DNA of 45,791 bases from positions 1 through 45,791 of the forward strand of contig CANJXQ010000017.1 of the NCBI GenBank assembly GCA_947478805.1, written 5' to 3'. Both the position numbers and the translations under genes were made by a program. Numbering within the stretch: position 1 is the first letter of the stretch; every line of letters starts with the position of its first letter. A model generated the notes under the pieces. It had not been told where the DNA came from, did not search any database, and saw nothing but the letters and a program-made list of their open reading frames with translations. Below, piece by piece: positions 1-12,363 of this stretch. The stretch comes from Betaproteobacteria bacterium. GTDB lineage: Bacteria > Pseudomonadota > Gammaproteobacteria > Burkholderiales > SG8-39.

Positions 1-281
1 ACATGAGTCGACAACTGCAAATTAAACATGCGCGGCCACTTGCGCATGACAACCTGAAATGACACCGCAAACACCAGATATGCGCCGCCCGCCCCCATGA
101 AGACGCGGGGTGCATAACTACCCAGATTCAGCATGTCGCCGTATATGAGAACCGCCAGGAGGAATACCGCGGCGACAGCAATACGGTAGTAGTTGAAGTA
201 TTTTAAGGATATCCAGAAAGACTCGGACACATCCGCGTCTCTTCGCGACGAAGGCAGCATGCGCTGGTCGGCAGATTGCAT
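1..281 (-). CDS. pilS: PilS-like sensor histidine kinase, N-terminal part (cut by window edge)
   Basis: From an ATG at 281 the minus-strand frame stays open to the window edge and gives 93 residues. It starts MQSADQRMLPSS, then a WISLKYFNYYRI stretch runs into a first hydrophobic segment (about residues 33-47), a short loop and a second (about 58-77). This fits the membrane-anchor domain of PilS, the sensor that with PilR controls type IV pilin transcription. The HisKA and ATPase domains would lie outside the window. The start is 9 nt after the stop of the upstream PP0621-family gene, so the two are probably co-transcribed. The identification rests on this short N-terminus plus a neighbour often found beside pilS in Betaproteobacteria, so another membrane sensor kinase is possible. 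Confidence 0.6.
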   Translation of the reverse strand, partial: MQSADQRMLPSSRRDADVSESFWISLKYFNYYRIAVAAVFLLAVLIYGDMLNLGSYAPRVFMGAGGAYLVFAVSFQVVMRKWPRMFNLQLSTH

Positions 282-290
282 GTCAACTGC

Positions 291-530
291 TCAGGCGCCT
301 TTTCGTCGCATGTGCTCTTGGCTGCAGAAAAATTGAGGTCCAGTCCCTACGGCTTCGCTTAGCGGAACATTAAGCGAGCAAAATGCACAAGGCACCATTT
401 CCTCAGACTGAGGACCGGACGCTGCAGTGCCTCGCCCAGCCGCAGCCTTCGAGCCTTTACGCGCCGATGCTGCACGAACAAGCAGGACAAACGCTATCGC
501 AAGCACTACAAAGAGCCAGAGCTTTGCCAC
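291..530 (-). CDS. PP0621-family small membrane protein with Cys/His motif
   Basis: The product is 79 residues. An N-terminal hydrophobic segment (about residues 4-20) acts as a membrane anchor, followed by a basic, Ala/Gly-rich linker. A compact C-terminal motif has C48, C51, C69 and H73, spaced like a small zinc ribbon (CAFC, then FCSQEH). This matches the short PP0621 family of unknown function. It lies directly upstream of the pilS-like gene, 9 nt from its start, and downstream of a tRNA-Pro on the same strand. Metal binding and cytoplasmic placement of the Cys/His motif are inferred. No enzymatic role can be assigned. Confidence 0.7.
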   Translation of the reverse strand: MAKLWLFVVLAIAFVLLVRAASARKGSKAAAGRGTAASGPQSEEMVPCAFCSLNVPLSEAVGTGPQFFCSQEHMRRKGA

Positions 531-636
531 GTCGACTCCAGATCCTGTTGGTGAAGGTTTTATGTTTCACACCTGGACTCGAAAGATCTCCCCGTAAAGC
601 ATCGATCGAGCTATTGTTCGGAGGGCCTCGCGGAAT

Positions 637-713
<77 letters not shown>

Positions 714-793
714 ATTCCGGCGGCATGTGAACGGAAAGCGCCTACGGCAATCGCTTCCGTAACCGGATCAGCTGCCGGGAAACCCCGCCAATC

Positions 794-1765
794 CTAGTGA
801 TTCCGTTCAACTGCGAAGTCGCTTAATTCTAGCAGAGAATCCTTGAACGATGAATTAGGAAGGCAAGCAATAGACTCCCGCGCCATCATCGCCTCGCCGT
901 AAGCCGCATCATAGGCATATTTCAACGCTCCACCTGCAAGAAGTGCGGCCTTTACTTGCAATAAGTCGCCTCGCTCACCGTTCTCAATTGCAGCACGGAC
1001 AACCGCCTTCTGCTCCACTGATCCATTGTGCAATATAAAAATTAGGGGCAACGTCGCCTTCCCCTCGCTCAGGTCATCGCCAAGATTCTTTCCAATGCTC
1101 TCTGAATCCCCCGAGTAGTCCAACACGTCATCGACTAATTGAAACGCAGTGCCAAGATGCGCACCGTAGCGGGCCAATCCCTGCTCAACTTCCGCACTAG
1201 ATTTCGCTAGGACCGCGCCCAATTGGGCGGCCGCCTCAAACAGCTTCGCCGTCTTTCTTCGTATAACGTTCAAATACTCGCCCTCGGAAATTCCTGCATT
1301 GCGAATATTCATGAGTTGCAATACCTCCCCTTCCGCAATCGTGTTCGTCGCTGTCGCCAATACCTCCATTACGCGCATATCCTGAGCGACGAGCATCATT
1401 TGAAATGCTCGCGAATAGAGAAAATCACCAACCAGTACGCTGGCGGCATTTCCAAATTGCGTATTGGCCGTCTTTCGACCGCGCCTCAGCTCGGACTCAT
1501 CGACGACATCATCATGCAACAGGGTGGCGGTATGAATAAATTCGACGACTGCGGCTATATCCAACCGGTGTGGACCAAAGTAACCGCATGCCCCGGAAGC
1601 CAACAGCACAAGGGCCGGTCGCAAACGCTTGCCGCCACCTGCAATGATGTAGTCCGCTACCGCTTGAACCAACGCGACATCGGAACCCAACCTTTGTCGA
1701 ATCAAGCGGTCGAGCGCCTCCATCTCCTGTGCAATAAGCGCGTGAAATGACACTACCTTAGGCAT
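794..1765 (-). CDS. ispB: Octaprenyl diphosphate synthase (polyprenyl synthetase)
   Basis: This 323-residue protein elongates farnesyl diphosphate with isopentenyl diphosphate to make the long polyprenyl side chain of ubiquinone in the cytosol. The first aspartate-rich motif DDVVD is at residues 85-89, inside LLHDDVVDE and followed by RRGRKTAN. The second, DDVLD, is at 212-216. The GGGKRLRP substrate-binding segment is near residue 43. Length is normal for the family. It is divergent from rplU-rpmA, the classical ispB/rplU arrangement, with about 185 nt between the two starts. The exact prenyl chain length cannot be read from sequence. Confidence 0.93.
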   Translation of the reverse strand: MPKVVSFHALIAQEMEALDRLIRQRLGSDVALVQAVADYIIAGGGKRLRPALVLLASGACGYFGPHRLDIAAVVEFIHTATLLHDDVVDESELRRGRKTANTQFGNAASVLVGDFLYSRAFQMMLVAQDMRVMEVLATATNTIAEGEVLQLMNIRNAGISEGEYLNVIRRKTAKLFEAAAQLGAVLAKSSAEVEQGLARYGAHLGTAFQLVDDVLDYSGDSESIGKNLGDDLSEGKATLPLIFILHNGSVEQKAVVRAAIENGERGDLLQVKAALLAGGALKYAYDAAYGEAMMARESIACLPNSSFKDSLLELSDFAVERNH

Positions 1766-1871
1766 TACAATTAGTTCAATATTTTCAAATGGTTATTTCG
1801 CCCTGCTTATTAAGCCAGCGCGTTCTTGGAAGGAGCTAGCTTCTGCCTCCAAAAGGATAGCATGACAAACA

Positions 1872-1901
1872 TTGGCGAACACCCGGGTGAATGCGTATAA
1901 T
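1872..1901 (+). promoter_or_regulatory. Sigma-70 promoter for rplU-rpmA(-obgE-proB)
   Basis: A TTGGCG -35 hexamer (1872-1877) is separated by 18 nt from a perfect TATAAT -10 hexamer (1896-1901). Transcription would start near 1908, leaving a leader of about 44 nt before the rplU start. No other strong promoter is seen in the ispB-rplU gap on this strand. Confidence 0.7.
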
Positions 1902-1951
1902 TAACGGTTCGAAATCGTTCTGAATGAATTAAGGATTGGGTGAGGCAAAAC

Positions 1952-2263
1952 ATGTATGCAGTAATTAAGTCCGGGGGCAAGCAGTACCGTGTGGCAGTTG
2001 GAGAAAAGCTGCGCGTGGAAAGCATTCTCGCTGAGATCGGCGCTGAACTCTCACTGCCTGAGGTTCTTGCCGTTGGTGATGGTGATGCCGTGCAAATTGG
2101 CACGCCATTACTCGCGGATGCACAGGTCAAGTGCAAAGTGCTGTCGCACGGACGCGGTGAGAAGGTGCAGATATTCAAAATGCGTAGGCGGAAGCATTAT
2201 CAGAAGCATCAGGGGCATCGGCAGAATTTCACTGAAATTGAGATTACTGGGATTGTTGCTTGA
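1952..2263 (+). CDS. rplU: 50S ribosomal protein L21
   Basis: A 103-residue protein starting [14 protein letters not shown], the conserved L21 N-terminus, and the same length as E. coli L21. The C-terminal [16 protein letters not shown] basic tract contacts 23S rRNA in the family. An in-frame GTG at 1940 would add four residues. I chose the ATG at 1952 because homologues start there and because a GTGAGG Shine-Dalgarno-like stretch (1940-1945) then lies at good spacing. It is followed 42 nt later by rpmA, the standard L21-L27 operon. Confidence 0.96.
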   Translation: MYAVIKSGGKQYRVAVGEKLRVESILAEIGAELSLPEVLAVGDGDAVQIGTPLLADAQVKCKVLSHGRGEKVQIFKMRRRKHYQKHQGHRQNFTEIEITGIVA

Positions 2264-2305
2264 TTGATTAGATAATTTCGAGAGTGCAAGAACCGGAGCA
2301 ATAGC

Positions 2306-2563
2306 ATGGCACACAAAAAAGCAGGGGGTAGTTCGCGCAATGGTCGTGACTCACAGGCCAAGCGACTTGGGGTGAAGCGTTATGGTGGGCAAAGTGTGCT
2401 CGCCGGAGAGATACTCGTTCGCCAACGTGGAACCCGAGTGCACCCAGGTGATAATGTGGGCATGGGTAAAGACCACACACTCTTTGCAATGGCCGAGGGA
2501 AAAGTCCTTTATGCAACCAAGGGACGCATGGGAAAGCATGTAGTGAGCATTGTTACTGCATAG
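2306..2563 (+). CDS. rpmA: 50S ribosomal protein L27
   Basis: An 85-residue protein starting [16 protein letters not shown], the conserved L27 N-terminal tail that reaches the peptidyl-transferase centre. The core [15 protein letters not shown] and the C-terminal [10 protein letters not shown] are typical. Length equals E. coli L27. It is co-transcribed with rplU and followed by a strong hairpin terminator at 2594-2621, so obgE is probably reached partly by readthrough or has its own promoter. Confidence 0.97.
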   Translation: MAHKKAGGSSRNGRDSQAKRLGVKRYGGQSVLAGEILVRQRGTRVHPGDNVGMGKDHTLFAMAEGKVLYATKGRMGKHVVSIVTA

Positions 2564-2593
2564 TCCGCCCATGAAATGCGGGCAAGTCCCCCA

Positions 2594-4836
<2,243 letters not shown>

Positions 4837-4924
4837 TTCGCAGGTTACCCTGCAACGTAATCTCTCCGAGTTCGAAAGCCAGGTTGACTCTTGGTAGCAG
4901 CAGGATTATTTCGTCGAACCAAAC

Positions 4925-5431
4925 TCACCTTTTCCGCAACAATTCATTTGCTTTGGCGGCATCCAATACCGGCGCCCGTTCGATGCAAAAATATTGTCGC
5001 GCAAAGGAGTCATGGTAGGAATTGACGCGCGCACCTTGAAAATCTATCCACGCTGGTGACTTGAGAACTAGCCATGTTCCATCCGCTCGACCAACTGCGT
5101 AAAGCTTACGTTCTCTCGTGCTACATCGTATGCCTTCATAACTGACGTTTTCTGCACGATCTGGGCTGCGAGCCACTACGACGAATCGAACGACACCATC
5201 CCGCCCCACGTCTATCGAAGTTCCGTCCACCACAAAGGAAAAACTTGTCAGGCCCGACACTTGAGTTGCAATCAAATTTTCAGGCCTAGGATACTTCGGC
5301 AGCTTTAAATCCAGTTCCTTCCATTCGTCTCCTGCAGGCGTCTCTCGAAGAAATTGCGCGCTACCTATGGTCGGCAAAAATGCCACGAAAAGGTACTTGG
5401 CCATTCGAAACCAACTTCTTGCTGGACTCAT
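4925..5431 (-). CDS. CNP1-like family protein (secreted, unknown function)
   Basis: A 168-residue protein that resembles the CNP1-like family, named after a cryptic neisserial protein. A hydrophobic N-terminal stretch ending IGSAQ (about residues 10-26) looks like a cleavable signal peptide, so a periplasmic location is likely. Further conserved-looking features are the segments ELDLKLPKYPRPENLI and SYDGIRC-like VSYEGIRCSTRERKLYAVG, and a second cysteine in the tail (QYFCIERAP). The ATG at 5431 has only a weak upstream GGG, and the ATG ten codons later also gives a good signal peptide. It lies between proB and rppH, its usual place in Betaproteobacteria as I recall. Function is unknown. Confidence 0.75.
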   Translation of the reverse strand: MSPARSWFRMAKYLFVAFLPTIGSAQFLRETPAGDEWKELDLKLPKYPRPENLIATQVSGLTSFSFVVDGTSIDVGRDGVVRFVVVARSPDRAENVSYEGIRCSTRERKLYAVGRADGTWLVLKSPAWIDFQGARVNSYHDSFARQYFCIERAPVLDAAKANELLRKR

Positions 5432-5592
5432 CCCAATAACTTAGCCTTTTGCTCAGACAATTCCACAATAGCCACTATGCAAGCTTCCGATTAATCGCGA
5501 CCAAATTCCAAAGACGAACGAGCAGTGGGCGGCCGCCTAATTCATATACGGCAATTGCCCAATGCCCGCTCTTACCACCCAATCTATTCGCT

Positions 5593-6012
5593 CTAGTCGA
5601 CCAACGCGTCTAGTGCCTTCTGGAAACGATTGGCGTGTGAACGTTCGGCCTTGGCTAGGGTCTCGAACCAGTCCGCAATCTCATCAAATGCTTCCTCACG
5701 CGCAGTCTTGGCCATGCCAGGATACATATCCGTGTACTCATGGGTTTCACCGGCGATTGAAGCCTTCAGATTGTTTCGAGTATTGCCAATCGGCAAGTCT
5801 GTGGCGGGATCGCCACACTGTTCCAAGTACTCCAAGTGGCCATGAGCATGACCCGTTTCACCCTCTGCAGTCGACCTAAATACGGCAGCCACATCGTTCT
5901 GACCTTCAACATCTGCCTTCGCCGCGAAATATAGATATCTACGATTCGCCTGCGACTCACCTGCAAAGGCAGCTTTCAAATTTCCTTGAGTTTTCGAACC
6001 TTTCAGCTTCAT
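5593..6012 (-). CDS. rbr: Rubrerythrin, short form without rubredoxin domain
   Basis: A 139-residue ferritin-like diiron protein. Iron-binding glutamates are visible in [11 protein letters not shown], the GETGHAHGH region, [12 protein letters not shown] and [20 protein letters not shown]. Rubrerythrins reduce hydrogen peroxide in the cytoplasm. The usual C-terminal rubredoxin domain (two CxxC) is absent, so an external electron donor is needed. The start is fixed by a perfect AAAGGAGGT ribosome-binding site (minus strand, 6025-6017) before ATG 6012. An earlier in-frame ATG at 6039 would bury that site inside the coding region. It stands alone between the CNP1-like gene and rppH. Confidence 0.93.
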   Translation of the reverse strand: MKLKGSKTQGNLKAAFAGESQANRRYLYFAAKADVEGQNDVAAVFRSTAEGETGHAHGHLEYLEQCGDPATDLPIGNTRNNLKASIAGETHEYTDMYPGMAKTAREEAFDEIADWFETLAKAERSHANRFQKALDALVD

Positions 6013-6162
6013 CGTTACCTCCTTTGAATAAAAAAGCACTCTACTAGATCAACAATACCACTTAGACTTAGTTTAATTAGATAGACGTATCGACGTCAAC
6101 GGGTTTCGCGATTCGCCCTTATTGCCATTCACATAGAACCTTCGCGGATGATGACCAAAAAT

Positions 6163-6699
6163 TTAATCTTGACCAATCGCCGAGACAGCAGTCGGCAACT
6201 CCACATCAGAGGGGCGACGCTTAGTGTCACGTCCAAGGAATCGGACCAACTCAGAGAGGGCCTGATGATAGACAGCCCTCTTAAACTCGATCACGGTGTC
6301 CAGAGGAATCCAATAGTCATGCCAACGCCACGCATCAAATTCTGGCTTCGCACTGGCTCTGAGAGACACATCGCTTTCCCGGCCGACAAACCGAAGCAAG
6401 AACCAAATCTGCTTTTGCCCTCGATAGTTGCCGCGAAGATCGCGACGAATCCAGTGAGCGGGGACTTCATATCGAAGCCAATTGCGGGTGCGCCCCAAAA
6501 TACGCACGTGCCCCGGCAACAGACCTACTTCCTCCTGTAGTTCCCTATACATCGCCTGCACTGGCGTCTCGCCATACTTAATTCCCCCCTGAGGAAACTG
6601 CCAAGAATGCTCCTTGACACGCTTCGCCCAAAACACCTCGTTGCGCCAATTGCACAGAATAATGCCGACGTTCGGGCGGTAGCCTTCTCGATCAAGCAT
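6163..6699 (-). CDS. rppH: RNA pyrophosphohydrolase (Nudix)
   Basis: A 178-residue Nudix hydrolase starting [17 protein letters not shown], the conserved RppH N-terminus. The Nudix box spans residues 38-60 and matches Gx5Ex7REUxEExGU ([23 protein letters not shown] region). RppH removes pyrophosphate from 5'-triphosphate mRNA ends and so starts RNase E-dependent decay. A GGGG stretch lies just upstream of the ATG. It is divergent from proS, as commonly seen in Betaproteobacteria. Some homologues are annotated as diadenosine polyphosphate hydrolases, but the N-terminus favours RppH. Confidence 0.95.
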   Translation of the reverse strand: MLDREGYRPNVGIILCNWRNEVFWAKRVKEHSWQFPQGGIKYGETPVQAMYRELQEEVGLLPGHVRILGRTRNWLRYEVPAHWIRRDLRGNYRGQKQIWFLLRFVGRESDVSLRASAKPEFDAWRWHDYWIPLDTVIEFKRAVYHQALSELVRFLGRDTKRRPSDVELPTAVSAIGQD

Positions 6700-6859
6700 G
6701 CCCCATCCAGCATAAAGTTAATTTCGGGAGATTCTTTCACATTTTCCACTGAATTTGTAGCGCAAACAAAGGCGTGACATCGCTCAGACTAGTACTTGGC
6801 AAGAAAATGCATACAGTAGAATTCGAAGCTTAATCTTTTTTCAAAAATCCCAATCAACC

Positions 6860-8587
6860 ATGCGTACCAGCGGCCTTTTTCTTTCAACGCTAAAAGAGGC
6901 ACCTTCCGAGGCAGAGATTTTGAGCCATCGCCTGATGATTCGAGCAGGCATGATCAGAAGGGTGTCGGGGGGTATTTACACTTGGATGCCAATCGGACTT
7001 CGCGTACTTCGAAAAGTCGAAGACATAATACGGGAAGAAATGAATAAAGCCGGAGCGCTTGAAATATCAATGCCCATCGTGCAGCCCGGAGAATTGTGGC
7101 AGGAATCAGGACGGTGGGCTGCCTATGGTCCTGAGTTATTGAGGCTCAAGGACCGGCACGATAGAGACTTTGTCATTCAGCCGACATCCGAAGAAGTTGT
7201 GACAAGCATTGTTCACAATGAACTTAGGAGCTACCGGCAGCTTCCAGTCCACTTCTATCAGATACAAACAAAATTTCGCGATGAACGTCGCCCTCGATTT
7301 GGTGTAATGCGAGGACGCGAATTCGTAATGAAGGACGGCTACTCCTTCCACGCCGACTATGCGGATTTGGAGAGAGAGTACTCGAACATGCATGAAACCT
7401 ATTCACGAATATTTTCTAGAATGGGCCTGAAGTTTCGTTCTGTAAAGGCAGATACCGGGACGATTGGTGGCACCGGTTCGCATGAATTCCATGTTCTTGC
7501 AGACTCGGGAGAGGACGCCATTGCATACTGTGCCACGTCAGAATTTGCAGCAAACGTTGAGCTGGCGGAAGCAATCGCACCCGATGTTCAAAGACCGCCC
7601 CCAAGCAAAGCTATACAGGAAGTTCATACTCCAGGGAAAGAGACCTGTAATGACGTAGTAGACCTACTGGGAGCGACAATTGAGTCATCGGTCAAAGCAA
7701 TTGCCCTGATCAGTGATCCAGCTGGGCAGAAGAAACAGTTCAATTTGCTTCTGCTACGGGGAGACCACTCCCTGAATGAGGTGAAACTCTCAAAACTTCC
7801 CGGCTTTGTATCGTTTCGATTTGCCTCGGAGGCGGAAATCTTGCAAGCAATGCATTGCGAGCCGGGGTACATTGGGCCTGTTGGCGTGGCCGCCGATATT
7901 CGAATCGTCGCTGATCATTCAGTAACCAAGATGGCTGATTTCATTTGCGGCGCCAATCGCGAAAATTACCATTTGGCCGGGGTTAATTGGGCTCGCGACT
8001 TACCAGAACCTGCTTTAGTAGCCGATATACGCAACGTGGTGGTCGGAGACCCCAGTCCAGATGGAAATGGAAGTCTAGAGTTGTGCAGAGGAATCGAAGT
8101 AGGTCACATATTTCAATTGCGTACAAAATATTCCGAAGCATTGAAGTGCACATTCGTCGATGCATCAGGGCAATTGAAGCCGGCGGAAATGGGATGTTAC
8201 GGAATTGGAGTAACAAGAGTAGTCGCTGCAGCGATTGAACAGAATCACGACGATAAAGGAATAGTGTTTCCCGACGCAATCGCCCCCTTTCGAGTCGCAT
8301 TAGTTCCTATCGGGATGAAGAAGAGTGAAATGGTAAGAGCCACTGCGACATTGCTATACGAAGCACTAGGATCTAGAGGAATTGATGTCCTGCTGGACGA
8401 CCGCGATGAACGGCCGGGCGTACTACTCGCGGATATGGAACTCATAGGCATCCCGCACCGAATAGTAATTGGTGAGAGGGGACTGCGGGAAGGGAATGTG
8501 GAATATCAAGGCCGGCGCGATTCCGAATCTCAACTTATCTCCAAGGACCACTGTGTCAACTTCATTATTTCGCGACTATCCCAATAA
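6860..8587 (+). CDS. proS: Prolyl-tRNA synthetase
   Basis: A 575-residue class II aminoacyl-tRNA synthetase of the long bacterial type. The catalytic core contains [19 protein letters not shown], the motif-2 region [18 protein letters not shown] and the C-terminal motif-3 region GCYGIGVTR. The roughly 180-residue editing insertion (about residues 224-407) clears mischarged Ala-tRNA(Pro). The C-terminal anticodon-binding domain starts near [10 protein letters not shown]. Length matches E. coli ProS (572). The gene is followed after 3 nt by a lytic transglycosylase gene, so the two form one transcript. A tRNA-Pro gene lies about 6 kb away. Confidence 0.97.
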   Translation: MRTSGLFLSTLKEAPSEAEILSHRLMIRAGMIRRVSGGIYTWMPIGLRVLRKVEDIIREEMNKAGALEISMPIVQPGELWQESGRWAAYGPELLRLKDRHDRDFVIQPTSEEVVTSIVHNELRSYRQLPVHFYQIQTKFRDERRPRFGVMRGREFVMKDGYSFHADYADLEREYSNMHETYSRIFSRMGLKFRSVKADTGTIGGTGSHEFHVLADSGEDAIAYCATSEFAANVELAEAIAPDVQRPPPSKAIQEVHTPGKETCNDVVDLLGATIESSVKAIALISDPAGQKKQFNLLLLRGDHSLNEVKLSKLPGFVSFRFASEAEILQAMHCEPGYIGPVGVAADIRIVADHSVTKMADFICGANRENYHLAGVNWARDLPEPALVADIRNVVVGDPSPDGNGSLELCRGIEVGHIFQLRTKYSEALKCTFVDASGQLKPAEMGCYGIGVTRVVAAAIEQNHDDKGIVFPDAIAPFRVALVPIGMKKSEMVRATATLLYEALGSRGIDVLLDDRDERPGVLLADMELIGIPHRIVIGERGLREGNVEYQGRRDSESQLISKDHCVNFIISRLSQ

Positions 8588-8590
8588 TTC

Positions 8591-9256
8591 GTGACACTTA
8601 CATCTTTTCGTCTTGTCGTATTGATTGGAATTTGGAGTACTTGCACGTCATCGTATTCGGGAAATCAACAATACGAACCACTTGCCGCGAGTGCCCAAGC
8701 TGGCTTGCGTGCTGCCATAGCGGACCGCCCCGCCCCAAGGCATGGCTTTGCGAACGGCGTTCAGGCGGCGAACTGGCTTGCAGATATGTCACGACGACTT
8801 GAGCGACGTATAACAAACTTTGAATCGAGAATCGACTTTTTACGCAGCGTTCACTACGAGTCCATGCGTGCAGGGCTCGACCCACAGCTTGTTCTTGCGG
8901 TCATTCAGGTGGAAAGCAATTTTCGCAAGTACGCAATTTCAGCTGCCGGTGCCCGGGGATTCATGCAGGTAATGCCATTTTGGACCAGCTTGATTGGTAG
9001 GCCTGGCGACAATCTATTTAGCCTGAGAACCAATTTGCGCTATGGCTGTGTGATCCTAAGACATTACCTTGATCGGGAAAAGGGCGACTTACATAGGGCT
9101 CTAGGCAGGTACAACGGCAGCCTAGGAAGACCGGAATATCCAGCAATGATCATGGCTGCACTGAATTCCTACTGGAGATACCAGGAAAAATTAGCTCATG
9201 CGCCAAACGTTCGAGAAAAGGAACAGCCCGCAGCAATGAACCCACTACTCAACTAA
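8591..9256 (+). CDS. Lytic transglycosylase (SLT domain)
   Basis: A 221-residue protein with a GTG start 3 nt after the proS stop. A hydrophobic N-terminus (about residues 6-22) is a signal or anchor sequence. The SLT fold covers about residues 90-205: the catalytic glutamate is E108 in VIQVESNF, followed by AAGARGFMQVMP, FSLRTNLRYGCVILRHYL and LGRYNGSLG. Such enzymes cleave the MurNAc-GlcNAc bond of peptidoglycan in the periplasm. No LysM or other wall-binding domain is visible. I recall a lytic transglycosylase next to proS as common in Betaproteobacteria. Confidence 0.9.
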   Translation: MTLTSFRLVVLIGIWSTCTSSYSGNQQYEPLAASAQAGLRAAIADRPAPRHGFANGVQAANWLADMSRRLERRITNFESRIDFLRSVHYESMRAGLDPQLVLAVIQVESNFRKYAISAAGARGFMQVMPFWTSLIGRPGDNLFSLRTNLRYGCVILRHYLDREKGDLHRALGRYNGSLGRPEYPAMIMAALNSYWRYQEKLAHAPNVREKEQPAAMNPLLN

Positions 9257-9392
9257 TCTAATCGTTGCCAATATAAGAATTACGATTCAAGTCAAGGTTG
9301 GCCGCCATACGAAATTACCGTGGCCCAGACAGGATGAGTTCCACAAACCCAGAACCCAGCACTGTCAGTCGATACGCTCGACTAGATTCGTA

Positions 9393-10139
9393 TCACCTGT
9401 TTTGCCTGAGCCAAAACCAGTACACGTAGCCAGACAAGCTATAGACAACGAATCCCAGAAAAAGAATTACGGGTGGATTACTCGAAATTAGGATCATTGC
9501 CAGAACAATGAGCAAGATTGCCCAAAATGGCACGCTTCTCCTAAGATTAATGTCCTTGAAACTGTAAAAGGGGACATTGCTTACCATCGTGAGTCCCGCG
9601 AAGAGTGTAACGACGCAAGCCACTGCACGTACAGTATCTTCCCTTCTAAATCCCAAATCATCACTCACCCAGACAAGCCCCGCACATAGTGCCGCCGCCG
9701 CAGGACTAGGAAGCCCTTGAAAAAATCGCTTGTCCGTCACGTCAAGATTCGTATTGAAACGCGCTAGACGAAGCGCCGCACCAGCACAATAGACAAATGC
9801 CGCAATCCACCCCAGGCGCCCCATCGGTTGCAACGCCCAAACATACATTACAAGGGCCGGCGCCGCACCAAACGACACCATGTCAGACAGCGAGTCGTAT
9901 TCAGCACCGAATGCACTCTGGGTATGTGTCAGTCGCGCAATTCTTCCATCCAGTCCATCCAGCACCATGGCAACAAATATACCCACCGCCGCCTGATCGA
10001 ACCGAGCATTCATAGCCATTACTATGGAATAGAACCCGGCAAACAAAGAAGCAGTTGTAAATAGATTTGGAAGCAGGTAAATGCCTCGACGACGAAAAGC
10101 AGAATTCAGCAAAGGCTTAGGGCTATCAAAGTCATTCAT
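9393..10139 (-). CDS. pssA: CDP-diacylglycerol-serine O-phosphatidyltransferase
   Basis: An integral membrane CDP-alcohol phosphatidyltransferase that makes phosphatidylserine. The family signature DGxxARx8Gx3Dx3D is complete (residues 64-86 from this start; DGRIAR, then GAEYDSLSD). Six or more hydrophobic segments follow, ending SGYVYWFWLRQNR. I chose the ATG at 10139 because GAGGAA lies 7 nt upstream. The ATG at 10157 adds six residues but has a weak site. psd, which converts the product to phosphatidylethanolamine, usually lies between ilvC and pssA in related genomes but is not here. The gene converges with the lytic transglycosylase. Confidence 0.93.
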   Translation of the reverse strand: MNDFDSPKPLLNSAFRRRGIYLLPNLFTTASLFAGFYSIVMAMNARFDQAAVGIFVAMVLDGLDGRIARLTHTQSAFGAEYDSLSDMVSFGAAPALVMYVWALQPMGRLGWIAAFVYCAGAALRLARFNTNLDVTDKRFFQGLPSPAAAALCAGLVWVSDDLGFRREDTVRAVACVVTLFAGLTMVSNVPFYSFKDINLRRSVPFWAILLIVLAMILISSNPPVILFLGFVVYSLSGYVYWFWLRQNR

Positions 10140-10157
10140 CCGCAAATTCCTCGCCAT

Positions 10158-10490
10158 TCTTACGTGCGCATTGGATTAACCCGACTCCGTGCAAGGTCAT
10201 TTGATAGGGTGATTGTGAGACGCATTGGCGCCTCCCGGGCCAATGCGCCAGCGTCCCAGTTCAAACGTACCGAAAATTGACGTTCTACGCACCTACAAAG
10301 CGCGGCCTGTCTATATGGTGTCCCCTAACTACGGAACCGCACTGTTTATTTTGATTCAGTACCCCTGAACCGACAAGCAGCATCCACAGTGGCCTTCTTG
10401 GGCTTATCTGCAGGGACCGCGGCGACCTGCGATGCTTGAATCCGCGACAGAGCCCCACTCAATTTTCAATGCGCCTAAAGCTGCGGCGCA
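10158..10490. other. 333-nt intergenic region between ilvC and pssA (position usual for psd)
   Basis: No convincing gene is found. It holds two hairpins (10221-10247 and 10468-10492) that share the 9-mer CAATGCGCC, and one short minus-strand frame of 38 codons (10462-10346, TTG start, no clear ribosome-binding site) with an Ala/Lys-rich sequence. I looked for phosphatidylserine decarboxylase remnants in the minus-strand frames and recognised none. Confidence 0.5.
10221..10247. repeat. Perfect 9-bp inverted repeat (hairpin), no T-run
   Basis: CGCATTGGC (10221-10229) and GCCAATGCG (10239-10247) pair perfectly around a 9-nt loop. Neither side is followed by a T-run, so it is not a standard intrinsic terminator. 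It lies about 80 nt upstream of pssA and could be an mRNA stabiliser, a protein-binding site or chance. Confidence 0.5.

Positions 10491-10492
<2 letters not shown>
10468..10492. repeat. 8-bp inverted repeat overlapping the ilvC stop codon
   Basis: AATGCGCC (10468-10475) pairs with GGCGCATT (10485-10492) around a 9-nt loop. On the ilvC strand the stem begins within the TAA stop codon and is followed by GAAAATTG rather than a T-run. It may act as a weak terminator or a 3'-end protecting hairpin for ilvC mRNA. Confidence 0.45.
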
Positions 10493-11537
<1,045 letters not shown>

Positions 11538-11583
11538 TTAAATAGGACGTTGGACTGCGGATGCATTTTCACAAGTTATTCAA

Positions 11584-12075
11584 TTAGGCTCGGACAATCC
11601 GTTCACCGCGCGAGATTCCAGATGCGCCCGTACGTACGGTTTCAAGAATGGCGCTCTTTTCCACTGCAGAAATAAACGCATCCAGTTTCGCTCCGGTTCC
11701 GGTCAATTCGATTGTGTAAGTGCCATCACTAACATCAATAACCCTGCCCCTGAAAATATCAGCCATTCGCTTTACTTCCTCTCGTTCTTTTCCAGTAGCG
11801 CGCAATTTAATCAACATCAGTTCGCGCTCGATATGACCCGCCTCTGACAAGTCAATCACTTTGACAACCTCGATCAGCTTGTTCAGTTGCTTGATTATTT
11901 GCTCGACGACGGCATCGGAACCTGTAGTCACGACAGTCATGCGCGAAAGTGAAGAGTCCTCAGTAGGTGCAACCGTGAGCGACTCAATGTTGTAGCCTCG
12001 GGCTGAAAAAAGGCCGGACACCCTTGACAAGGCGCCGGCTTCATTTTCCAAAAGAATTGAAATGATGTGACGCAT
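11584..12075 (-). CDS. ilvH: Acetolactate synthase regulatory (small) subunit
   Basis: A 163-residue protein starting MRHIISILLENEAGALSRV, the same length as E. coli IlvH. The N-terminal ACT domain (about residues 1-76; SARGYNIESLTVAPT) binds valine for feedback control, and the C-terminal half (KRMADIFRGRVIDVS) contacts the catalytic subunit. GGGGAG lies upstream of a double ATG, so the codon at 12078 is an equally possible start. The open frame further upstream (to 12234) is not IlvH-like. The catalytic partner ilvB, expected directly upstream, is not present. An ECF sigma gene begins there on the other strand. Confidence 0.95.
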   Translation of the reverse strand: MRHIISILLENEAGALSRVSGLFSARGYNIESLTVAPTEDSSLSRMTVVTTGSDAVVEQIIKQLNKLIEVVKVIDLSEAGHIERELMLIKLRATGKEREEVKRMADIFRGRVIDVSDGTYTIELTGTGAKLDAFISAVEKSAILETVRTGASGISRGERIVRA

Positions 12076-12273
12076 CATGCACTCCCCATTATCACCAGAC
12101 ACAGATTTACGCCCCACCCTTCGACAGTCTTTTTCCCCTGTCGCCGCATTATCTTCTGCTATCCTCACCGAAGAGTCGGATCGACGCGATTGGAAAAAGC
12201 CTTTAAGGGTAAGGGGGGGGCGGCACTTGGTCAAGTCTTAAAGGGTGGGGGCTAGGTTCGGGAGACACTCTTT

Positions 12274-12282
12274 TGCTAAAAT
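12274..12282 (+). promoter_or_regulatory. Candidate extended -10 promoter for the ECF sigma operon
   Basis: TGCTAAAAT (12274-12282) fits the extended -10 form TGnTATAAT with one mismatch. The -35 region at the matching distance (AGGTTC) is poor. It lies about 90 nt before the proposed translation start. Confidence 0.35.
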
Positions 12283-12357
12283 TCTTTGGGTGTACCCTGC
12301 CAAGGCTAGTTTTTCGCGTTACGTCTTGATGCCCCGTCGTTCGCTTGGTTTTTTCCC

Positions 12358-12363
12358 AAGGAA
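12358..12363 (+). promoter_or_regulatory. Ribosome-binding site supporting a CTG start for the sigma gene
   Basis: AAGGAA lies 6 nt before an in-frame CTG at 12370. The first standard start codon in the frame, GTG 12409, has no purine-rich site at a suitable distance. Confidence 0.5.

Noticed and set aside
5528-5537. GGCGGCCGCC palindrome downstream of the rubrerythrin gene
   Set aside because: A single 10-bp palindrome without T-run or repeats. Probably chance.
10221-10247. Hairpin as an intrinsic terminator
   Set aside because: No T-run follows on either strand.
12076-12234. 53-residue N-terminal extension of IlvH
   Set aside because: Not IlvH-like. The start at 12075 (or 12078) gives exactly the family length.
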